64,000 nt of DNA, taken from Lytechinus variegatus (Eukaryota > Echinodermata > Echinoidea > Temnopleuroida > Toxopneustidae). Position 1 is the first letter of the stretch. Every line of letters begins with the position of its first letter. The position numbers and the translations under genes were made by a program. Of this stretch, positions 1-11,800 are shown one piece after another. Below the pieces are notes generated by a model. The model had not been told where the DNA came from, did no database searches, and worked only from the letters and a program-made list of their open reading frames with translations. The DNA lies in contig NC_054758.1 of NCBI RefSeq assembly GCF_018143015.1, positions 7,549,501-7,613,500 on the forward strand, given 5' to 3'.

Positions 1-2663
1 CGTGTCTGCGGGGACGGATATCTAGTCCCATACTGGTGTAAGGTGATATTTTCTACGTACCTTTTCCCCTTGTAATGATCACTTTGCACTTTAGTGCTTA
101 ATTTTGACACTTAATCTGTGAAAATTGATGGCTAAACGATTTCGGAAAATGCTCGGAATAAACCTGACACATGAATGATTTCATTTTCGAGAATTATTAT
201 TTCTTTCCTGAATTACCAAAAGGCAAATTTAAGTCAAGATTGCATTATGTAACATACTCACATTGACTGTATACATAGCGCATTATGTGTGCGTGGGGGT
301 GTCTATAATTATCTAAATTGTGATGTAAATATAATCATTTTGTAAGCAAAAATTATTATGGGTGTCATAGCAGGGGCGGATCCAGCTTTTTATAAAGGGG
401 GGATTGGGGTGGTACGCGACGGAGCGAAGCGACCGAGTCCAAGCGAGTGGAGCGAGCGAGGGGGGAGTCCCCCCTCCCACAGTAGAGAAAATTTTTGAAA
501 ATCTCTGTGTGAAAATGGCGTTTTCTTGCATCTAAAACTCCACTATTTTAGGTATCGAGGTCAAATGAATACATAGAAATAGAATAAAATAAAATTACAA
601 GTTAAAAAAAAGATTTTTAAAAATGGTCCGCGGATTTTTTTTTTTTTTGGGGGGGGGGAGTTGCAACCCCCCACCCCCCCTGGATCCGATTCTGCATAGT
701 CTGAGTTTTCTTTGTGTAAACAAACAAAATACTGCATGTATGTCATTGTATGCAATGGCAATTTCAATCAGTTTATATTTTTCTTTTGTTTAGTCAGCGT
801 TTAGTCTTCAATGTACATAATTGGTTTGCAAGCGGTGTTTATACCAAAGAGCTCGATTCCGGCACTTCGACTAAAATTGGATATGATACTTTATTAATAA
901 CGGTTATCCATTTAAAAACTATTTATTTACTGCAGCCAACGAGTTCCTGACACAATTTACTTCTTTGACTATAAACTACATTATGAATGTCCCCGGAACG
1001 GTTTTAAGATAAAAAAGAATTACCCTTTTTTCGCAAATGAATATACTTTACTACAGTTGTAGCTGTAAAATTACTATGTCTTAATCCTTTCCTCTTAATA
1101 TATTAAGTCGTGCATCATAATTACAAAAGTGTTTTTAATGTCCAGTTTTCAAGCCATAGTACAGATTTTCACGGGCTCATTAGGCTTATTACATTAATAG
1201 ATAAGATGTCAATTTAATAATCACTATGTCATTTTTTAAAATGGAATATTGACAAGTTCTATTTCGCGCTTTGGAAGAGAAATATGAACATAGTCATCAT
1301 TTTCATTTGATGACATAATTTTCTAAGGATGTCCCGGTGCTATATGTCAAAGCTCAAAGGAATATATTGAAACATATCAGCTTATTTCAAACTGTGATCC
1401 ATATCCACCTATAACAATTTTCCCACAAAGTGCTTGAAATACAGAGCCTAAATTGTCCCTTTTACAGATCGGAATATCAAATATTTTAATCCCTTTTTGA
1501 TAAGATAAATTGTCTGTTCGCGCTTCGCGCTGGCAGTAATTATTTAGTTGGTGGATACACATTGAGGATCACAAACATTGCCAAGAATATTTAGATTTTA
1601 GGACAAATACTTGGAAAAAAAGCTCGCTCTTTGCACTCGCACTACTTAAATAAAGATTATTATACATATAAAGCTTAGAAATGACATAAGACTACCCCTT
1701 CAACATACAAACAAAAATCAACTTCAAGCGGCCGATCGGGAAAATTTGGCTGCAAAAAAAATCACCTCCCCCCATTGGCAAAGGTTGGATCCGCCCTTGT
1801 CTATTGAAAGCTCTTGACGGGCGGGGGGTGGTAAATATTTTTGTTGAATTTTTAACTCAATATATTGCTTTGACCGCCACCCCCTTCACACACGATTTAT
1901 ATATCCCCGTCTACTAACAGCTCTTTATGGAGGGGGGGCACCATTTTTTTTAATTTGCAGCTCGATACTTGTATATTGCTCTCAACCCCCCCCCCCCCCT
2001 CCCCCCGATCAGATGATAACGCCACTTGACGTACGTGATTTCAATTGCCATATGCCCTAAGATCCACTGACTATTCATCTAGCTTACACATTAAAAAAAA
2101 CCGGAGAGTTGTCAAACTCAACAGAAATATACAATAAAATAACAACAAAATGACATACTATAGAAAGAAAGTATAAAAAAATTGAGAACTTGGTAGAATA
2201 AAGAGAATAAAATGTTGAATTTTTTTACCCCCACCCCCACACTCGATCTATTACGTATTAGACAATGATATGAAATTAGGCTGATCTGCCTTTATTTGTG
2301 CACGATATTCTGAACTAAAGTCATGATATGACCATTGACATATGGGTTATAAATTTTCATAGTTTGATCACACCATATCCATTTTAAATTCCTGGAAATT
2401 CCAGCAACAATACATGTTGTCATGGGTACGACACACATTTTCTTTATTGAAAAGTATCACGACACCAACGTTGAAACTGTGCAAAGGCCTTTAATGGCGA
2501 ACTCCGCTGGGTTGATACATATTCTATGGGTGATGAACATACGTGCCCACAAGCTACTTTGAATATTGATTCATGAGTCATATATTTGTACTGAAATGTA
2601 CATTTTACAAGCATTCTTTTCTCCGGTAATTTACCATGATACTAACAATAACCAGATGCCTAC
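1..2663. other. Left-edge non-coding DNA, probably PLD intron, with repeats
   Basis: No exon could be recognised on either strand. The stretch contains one well-delimited element (371-694), a related fragment near 1770-1800 ending in GGATCCGCC, and poly-G/C tracts at 640-680 and 1985-2005. Because the PLD gene must continue to the left, this is most simply its next intron. Confidence 0.6.
366..699. mobile_element. Short inverted-repeat element with 5-bp target duplication
   Basis: The element at 371-694 (324 bp) starts CAGGGGCGGATCCAG and ends CTGGATCCGATTCTG, imperfect inverted termini. It is flanked by CATAG at 366-370 and 695-699. It has no coding capacity. It resembles the element at 21778-21952 in its CAGGGGC end and internal G-run. 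Confidence 0.65.
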
Positions 2664-2816
2664 CTGAATGTATTGGTGATCTTTAGACCATGTGCAAGGC
2701 CGGTGTCCTCTCTCCCGCAGGCCACCTGGAAATCTTGATCCATGAGCAACACCGCCCTCAACAGTCCATCTTTGGGTCGGACGTAGGCTACAAAGGAATC
2801 CTTCACAACCAGCCAC
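2664..2816 (-). CDS. PLD coding exon 10 (PH domain)
   Basis: It encodes [18 protein letters not shown], then [20 protein letters not shown], matching the PLD PH-domain core (RWLxVKDSFLxYxxP...LLxDxxFxV). Acceptor is TATCAG|G, donor TTCAG|GTAGGC, phase 2. I found no further PLD exon between 1 and 2663. Confidence 0.93.
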
Positions 2817-5800
2817 CTGATACAAGATGAACAAAACTATATCTTAATCCCTCTCGGCTTGAGGTCTTTCTTTGGCCTTACTTACACTAACTTCCCTTTG
2901 TGTCTGCCTACTCCTTTTCTTTCATCCCCTTCATTAACCTGATTGGTCATCTCTTCTCACTAATGCCCCTTTTGTCTCCTTGTTTCTAGTGTTGCTGTTG
3001 AATGTCTGTGGTCTATATTATGGTTGTTCCACTTTATGTGTTTGTCATTTTGCCTCCGAAGAAGATTCTGCTAGGATCGAAAGCTTAGGCCCCTTTTGAC
3101 TCTCTAAAATTATGTTCACGTAGTCATGGTTCACTCATTCGCTTTTTTTTTTTCAAGTTATGCACTACTCATGACATAGGGAGCATCTCCATGAAACAAA
3201 CAGATTTTCACTCACAATTTTGCTCTGAGCCAATCAGATGCAAGAATTTCAATAGCTTACAACAAATAGCCATTATACAAATGGTGAATAGAGCGTTTTT
3301 CTTTCACCGAATGCGAAATCTCGCACCATTGCACGAATAAGAATATTCGCTATTTGTGTTGTACAACGCCTCGGAATCAAGCGATAATATGGAAAAACAA
3401 GAGTTTTTTCCCTCCAGTAATCTATGCAAAGGGAGCAAAAATATTGAAAGCGAAAAGCAAAATCCCACAAGCCAGGCTGAGCCGGGCCCACAAGTGCACA
3501 TGATCTTGGACAGCATTGCGCATTTAGCCAGCGGGCTGTACGCGCATTGTCACCTTATTCAATGAAATCGCATTGTGACGTCACCTCCTAAAAGCCGTGC
3601 AATGGTACATTTTGGATGGTACGTCTTGTGTGCAACGGTACGAATGTGTGACATTCAGTCTCCCATTTGATCGCGTACAACAAGCTAAGTAGGCGTTGTA
3701 CAATGAGAATGAATGACTATGTTTCATGAAGTGCTCCCCTGTTTCCTGGGCTCAAATTCAGCTTCTTAATTCTTTTGATTCATCAGCTAACAGGGTAGGA
3801 AATAATTCTCAATTTTTAGGGGCTATTTTTCTTTTCCACATTTGGGTGACTGCATAATTTCGGGAGCTATTTCTTTCATTTGAAGGGCGGTTTTTTAGGC
3901 ATAGAAAGTATTTTTGCAGTAAAAGAAAATATCATTCTTCTGCCACAATTAGAATACCGATTTTATCTTATATATTGTTTGGAACAGATCTTGGGGTGAC
4001 TCTAGAAAGAATGTTTGCCCCAAAGCATGCATTTTGGGGAATTTTAGGGGGATATTTTCCTACGCTGTCAGCTACATTTCAAATCCGATCTTTATAGATT
4101 ACAAATCATATTTTTGACAAATGTAGATTAATTAAATGTTGATCTCGTAAGAGTGGTGTACCTCCGTAAGGTGAAAAACAGAAAAATGTGCCTTTTACTG
4201 TAGTGACTTGAAAGAGAGAGGAAAAAGCAACCAAGTTGTACCTGTCCTTCACCACAGCTTTTCATTATTTAACTCTAAAATCATTACAAACTTTGAATTG
4301 GCAACGCAAAGAAAACAATAAAATCACAGTTTAAAAATGCAAAATGGCAACTTTTTGATACATGTATGAAAAATATCTTTTTAAATGATGCCGATTTGTG
4401 GAGTGAAAGCTTATTAATGGGAAGAAGAGGAAAGACTTGCCTTTTACTGTAGTGACTTTTTGCACTGCATGAGAGAGATGAGAAACATCCAAGTTGGACC
4501 CTTCTTCCACCGGACCTTTTCATCACCCAGCCTTCCCTGGAAAAATGTCAAAAAAATATCATCATTATCCTGATGTTATTAGCATAAAACTGATTACATC
4601 ACCATCAAAGTCCTATTTTGAAAGAAAATCCTTTTCATAATTGTGTACACAATCATTATGGAAGTGTTCGGCAATTAGGTAATGTGTGTGTATATAATTA
4701 TTATGAAAGTGTTAGGTAATTAAGTGTACTTACTTCCCTTTCTCTCCAAGCTCATCTACAAAAGAAATGTGACTGACCTCCAAAAACTCTAACTGCATTA
4801 AAAACAAAATAAGATATGTTTATATAATGTATCACCAACATTTGAAGAAAGAAAAGACCCCCTGTGGTCAAAAAGGTGGGTATGTTGATTTAAATATATA
4901 TAAATATATAATTTTGTCAAATCTTTTATAAGGCCACTACAAACAAATGCAATTAATTAGTTAAACATTAAAAATATCACATTCAATTTTCTTGTAAAGA
5001 GAATGTTAAACTCTTTTCTCATATGCAGAATGAATTGCGAATGCCATGTGCTATGAAACTTTTCATGGCAGTGTTATACAATATATGCTTTAACGTGCTA
5101 CTATGAACGGAATACATGTTCTTTAAAAAGAAAACTCCAGCATTTAATTTTACTCAAGCATGAAACAATAAATTCCCATAACATTCAATTTTTTTATGCT
5201 TGTCGCTAAAAACATAAAAATAGAAATATGAATGGTTCACCAACATGAAGAAACCTTGTGGCATTTTCACCATTTAAGGATTATTATTCCAGGGGACATG
5301 CATGTTATGAACTCTTTCCAGGGCTGCATTCTGAGCTTAATAGCCAACATTTCCTACATTATGTTAGAATCTGCATCGAACTCTCTGGGAATCCATTAGA
5401 TCTATTGGGCTTTTCTGGGGCAAATTCACATAATTCCATCTAATTTTTCCCCCATTATTTACAATCTTGAAATACCAGTATTCTCACCATTTTCGGATGG
5501 TTCCTGTAGAGAGGATTATTAGCCACGCCTTGGAGATACTTTTCAAGTTGATGCTGTATTTAGGAAGTACAATGAAAGATACTTATCATCACTGGATACT
5601 GTTTCATATAGCTGTTTCTCAGTTACACATGACTTTAAGCATGACTTACAAGTACAAATAGTCACCTGCTTGGGGTGCTAAATCAGCTTTGTAATCATTT
5701 TGAATCCCATTAGCCTAAGCTAGAATCTGGGCTCCGTATCACAAAGGTTTGCACTGAATTGCAAGAATGAAAGAACCTCACTAATTGGTCCCTGGTCAGT

Positions 5801-8800
5801 ATTATAAACAGAGCGAGCGTGCAACGACGATCTCGATAGGAGATAGGCCATTGGTATTTGGCGATTGATTGCAAACCTTTGTGTTACGGAGCCGAGGATT
5901 GCTATTCTGAGATCCAGTTTATCTTAAATAAAACAAAATATCAATATAAGGAGGCAGAAAGAAGGGCGCTAGAAAATTCAGACTGAAAATACATTATAGG
6001 AGACTGAGCAGAATGAAATGAGAAAGGGGGGGGCAGACAGAGAGGGAGGGGAGGAGCAAGATAAGTAGTTGGTGTGTATGAAAGCATGGAGAGAGAATAA
6101 TGATAATAATAGTAGAACAGTTTTTGTATAGCGCATTACACCTTACAAAGGTCTCAATACACGTTAGGAAAAAGAAAAGATGAGGGAAAGCTGCTGGTAA
6201 TGCTTTGACAATGTTATTTACAGTTAAATAAATATGTTTTCAATGCAGATTTAAATTGCCTGATTGTATTAACTTGCTAAATATTTTTTGGAGCTGGCCT
6301 GGACCATCCCTTTAAATAGTGTGGGATACTATTCCAGATTTCCGGCGCTACGTGCGCAAACCCCCATTCCCCATAAAACTTTGTCTTAACAACAGGTACG
6401 TACGTTATATAAATCCTTATGAAGTGATCTAAGATTTCGAAAACAGGTTCTTATTTTACAAGTAACTCAGATAGATAAGATGGAGCCATTTGTTGAAAAA
6501 AACTGAAATGAGAGTAGTAAGATCTTGAACTCAATACGTGACCTGATCGGCAACCAATGCAAGGATCATAATACAAATGATGCAGAATCATATCTTTTTG
6601 TTCTGGTAACAATGTGAAGAGGGTACAACAATATAGCAGCATGTGGAGAGTGAGGGATGGGAGGATGCAATGATTGGGATGATAAAACACACAAAAATAT
6701 GTCTGAATGTGTACAAACAATTGGCAAACAGTCTTATCTTCTGATCAAGGTTAAAGGGATGCTCCAGGCTGAAAAAAAATTAAATCTAAATAAACAGAGT
6801 AAAATTCACAGAGAAAATGCTGAAAATTTGATCAAAATTGGATAACAAAATTATTGATTTTAAAAGATTAGCAATATTTTGTAAAACAGTTACATGCACG
6901 TCGTCATGAATTTTCATTAGGTGGGCTGATTCATGTCACATCCCCACATTCCTTTTTATGTTATTACTTGAAATCAATTTTTTTTATTTTCCTTCATACA
7001 TGTGTAAATTATGTGTCTCCATTATGATGAAATAAGTTGCAGCAGTGAACACCTAAAGCACTTGATCAGCTGTCAATCCAATCGCTTTAGTTCTTGGTAG
7101 AAAAATTTCAATAAACATAATTTTGTATAATAAAATACAAAAGAGCAAGTGGTGATATGATATCATCAGCCCAGCTGGTGAATATCCAAGAAGACATGCC
7201 TAGAACTGTTTCACCAGAATAACACAAATCTTAAAAAAAAAAAAAAACACTTTTTATTTGTTATCCGAGTCTGATCAGATTTTCAACATTTAGCTCTGTG
7301 AATTTTTTACTCTATTTATTGAAGTATAAATGTCTTAAGCCTGGAGCATCCCTTTAAGGAATGTTGATATAATTTCTTAACACAGGCATAGTGTAAACAT
7401 TTCTGGAGTAAATGATTAATCTACATGTAGAGAATGATACCGAGCCACACTATTATAAGAAAAAGCCAAAAATTATTGGAGGGCTGTTTCAATTTGGGCA
7501 ACTCGTTGTGGATTTTCTGCTGGACTGTCAAAAATTGACGTTACCATTCTTTTGGCAAGCTGGTGCGCACGAACAAGTGCATCTAATGTCCTCGGAAAGT
7601 GAGGAAGATCATTGACATCATCGGGTAGTTCTCGGAATAATCGGTATCTCTCCCGATGGCTGTAAAGAGAAAATCAGACATTGTATCAATTTACAGGAAA
7701 ATCCAACCATAGCTGGAGATGCTCAGCGGGTCGCTAAGCCGAGCACATGTATCCCCCGAACCCACCACGTCATCCGTCATTGCGATATATAGAACTCACA
7801 CAGAAATTTAACAAATAAATACAATTATCATGGCGACAATCACCCTAGCATGCAGGTCCCCCAAGCCCATCTACTATCCAAGTGTGGTTGAAAAGTGACT
7901 TACAGTTGCGGAGAAAGAGAGTCTTGCATGCCTTGCCCATCTTCATTCCAAGAAGAAAGTGTGTTCAGTATGTACTACGTCTTGTGAGCATTGGGCAAAA
8001 AATGAGGAGGTAGTTTTGCTCTACAATATCATTATGAATGGAAAAATCAGAACTTATCAATTTATTTTAAACTGTGCACAATATGTTCCTTCACAAAAGT
8101 GATTAAAATGTAACTATTGTCAATCTTCTTTTTAATAGGATCTTTTACTTCAAAGACAGCACACCATTAGATTTAATCAGTCTTACACACACACATAGAC
8201 ATTCACACTTCCTGGAGAGATTTTCAATGCAATAGAATAATGAAAACTTGCCTCCCTCTACCCACGGGTATATGCAGCCGAGCCTTGTATAAGATGAGCT
8301 CCTCATGAAGTCGAAGGAAATGGTTGTACCGTCGACGCACAGCCCACAAGCAAGGCCCATGCCGAATCTCAATGTGGTACCTGCGCAATGCAAAATATTT
8401 CATGGTGAAAAAAATTATAGAAATACACTATTTCTTAATTTGAGACCTGGAAGTGTATATTAATACAGAATTATTTACTTTGAAAAAACACTGTTTTTAA
8501 AAGCTCAAAGTCTGAAGTTTTATTCCTCCCTGAACACGTGGAATTCCATTATTTTAACATTTTGTGCTTCAGGCAAGGAGGTCCTAATCGTCAAATTCGT
8601 AAAAATTGAAATATTATAATTCAAACAATAAAAAAGAAAAGAAATAGTGAGTGACGTCATCAACTCTCTCATTTGGATGTAACTGACTCGTTCATATAAC
8701 TATTTTGTTAAAAATAAGCGAAACTTTGAAATGTCATAACTTTCTTAATGTACATCCGATTTTGATGAAATTTTCAGCATTGTGCTTGTCTGATTTTTCT

Positions 8801-11800
8801 CTATTGATTCAAATCAACATTTTTCTGAGGTGGACTTGACCTTTAATTCAGGATGTTTGTTTTTATTTGTCAATCAATAGAAAGTGAGACTGGATCGATT
8901 TTGAAATGCGATCAAATCTTTCAATTCCTTGTTTAAATGCTGGATGTCCTGGAAAAATGGAACTCTAATTCAGACAGAACTTCCTCCTTAAAGGTAAATG
9001 CTAGTTTTGGTAACGATATAAAAATGAGTTTGTACAAAATCCAATAAAATGACCACTAAAGTGTCTGTTTGAATAAATAAAACGTATGTGCCAAAGGATT
9101 CTGGAAGAAATTGTGTAATTGCTGAGAAATCAGCAAATTAGCACAGGATTCGGGTAGAGCGTCGGGCCAGACATTCAAAGCAATAATTATACACTGTCCC
9201 ACGTGCACTTATCTGTGTTGGGGATCTTCAGTCTGAACATTTTTCAGCGTAGATTTCAAGATTTCACAAAGTTCAGTTTATGTAACTGTACCAGATCTAG
9301 ATCCTTGATATCCTTGTTTTACAGACTTTCTCATGAAATCAGTGTTTACTGCAACTACTGGAATTTCTCTTTAAGCAACTAATAAAGTCAATAATGAATT
9401 ATGATATTCACTATCGTTTTCGACTCTGTCAAATGAATGTACTCTACAGGTTACATGTGTACAAGTCATGTATAGTATGAAATAAAAAAGAATGCAAGGT
9501 AGCCTGTCAACCAAAGACTGGATTTCGTGAGGAAAAACTATTTTTTGGTTACTGCTCCCGAGGATGATGTAGACAACAATAGTGATGAATGATAACAGTG
9601 ATGTAGAAGGTGATGATAGATTATCGTCATCACAATTCAGTGTTCCCAGCATTTCAAGAAAACAAAGTTCCCTAATGAAGTTTTAAAATTCCCTAATAAT
9701 TGTTTAAACCCATTTCCAGTTTTGCATGTTTTTTGCAAGTGGTTGCACAGTGAATTACATGTATTTTCAGTACCATATGAAAACAATAATGTAAAACTAA
9801 TTATACCCCCATAACCAGTCATTCAGTGGATGTTGTTTTGATATTCAACAGCATATAAGAGAGTCTGACTGACTACCGTGCTTTCGCCTTTAGGGCTGAT
9901 CAAAATTCCCTGACTTTTGCATCATTTCAGTCATTTTTTCCCCCGATTTCTGGTATTGTTCATCATATTCCCTGATTTTTCCCTAACTGGAAAAAAAGTA
10001 AAATAACTTTCCCTAATAGGCTGGGAACCCTGCAATTAAGCCTCTAAACAGCCTTTCCTGGCAAAGCTAGAGTCATACAAAATTCTGACATATTTGTTTA
10101 AAGGAAACCAAAACCCAAGAAGAGAAGCAATCTTACTGGAAAGAGTAAAATGAGAGGAACAATTTAAAAAAACTTTCATCAAAATCGGTTATGAAATTTA
10201 AGCAAGTTATACGATTCAAAAGTCTTGTTGTACTTTCTATGTGGATCCTCAAATTGCCAACCGTGTTTCAAAATGGCTGATTTTGTGGACAACTCTCCAT
10301 TTGATTTCTACACATATTTTCAGATTTTACATATTTCACATTATCTTCTCCTGACCTTGACATATATGGTGTGGATTATATTTTCCCATGACATATGTTG
10401 TGCTCAGGAGGAGGCAAGATGCAATTTGAAAGATAATGAGGAAAATCTGAAAATTTGTGTACAAAACAAATGGAGAGTTGTCCACAAAATCAGCCAATTT
10501 GAAGCACGTTTGCCAATTTGAGGATGCCCATAGGAAGTACAAGAGTTTTTAAACTCCCATAACTTGGCTTATTTCATAACCAATTTTGATGAAACTTTTT
10601 TCAAATTGTTCCTCTCATTTTACTCTTTCCAATAAGATTGCCTCTTTACTTGGGTTTTGGTTTCCTTTAAATCATTGTCAAAATGTTTTTCTTTTCTTAT
10701 TTATGTTGGAGTAATGCAGACCTGCCAACCTCTGGGAATGAAAAACTTTATTCTGTGATAAAAAAAACTGTATTTTTCCCCAAAAAAGTGTATTTCATAA
10801 CAAAATGCGTGGCGCACTCGCTCATCGCGGCGCTCAAGCTGCACGCAAGCTAAAATGCGCACTGCTCTTGCAGATGAAAAAAAACAACATTGAAACATGT
10901 GTATATCTCACCCTAGTTTTAAACAAATGATTGAAAAAAAAACAAGTTACCTGAAATTACATTGATCTAATATCCATATAGACACATATAGAGATGATTT
11001 TTTCATATTTTTAAAAGAAAAAACGTACTGCCATATTTTGGTTGCCAAAAACGTACTGGTTGGCAGGTCTAGTATTAAAGGACAAGTCCACCCAAAAAAA
11101 AACTTGATTTGAATAAAAAGAGAAAAAGTCAACAAACATGTCACTTAAAATTCCATCAAAATCGGATGTAAAATAAGAAAGTTATGGCATTTTAAAGTTT
11201 CGCTTATTTTCAACAAAATAGTTACATGAACGAGCCAGTTACATCCAAATGAGAGAGTTGATGACATCACTCACTCACTATTTCTTTTGTATTTTATTAT
11301 ATGAAATATGAAATATTTTTATTTTCTCGTCATTGTCATGTGAAATGAAGTTTCATTCCTCCCAGAACACGTGGAATTCCATTATTTTAACATTTTGTGC
11401 TTCAGGCAAGGAGATCCTAATCGTCAAATTCGTAAAAATTGAAATATTGTATAATTCAAACAATAAATAACAAAAGAAATAGTGAGTGAGTGAGTGATGT
11501 CATCGACTCTCTCATTTGGAAGTAACTGGCTCGTTCATATAACTATTTTGTTAAAAATAAGCGAAACTTTGAAATGTCATAACTTTCTTATTTTACATCC
11601 GATTTTGATGAAATTTTCAGCATTGTGCTTGTCTGATTTTTCTCTATTGATTCAAATCAACATTTTTCTGAGGTGGACTTGACCTTTAAATGTGTTCTAT
11701 ATTTTTCCTGGACACACTTTACAATCATCAAGGATGTTTACCTTCCTCAGAAACTGAACACACATTATACAGAAGGGGTCAAATCATACCATGGCAGAAG

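Noticed and set aside
10225..10542. 98-codon ORF and its antisense partner; repeated at 56714-57046
   Set aside because: They lie wholly inside palindromic TTAA elements, which automatically give mirrored ORFs; no protein similarity.
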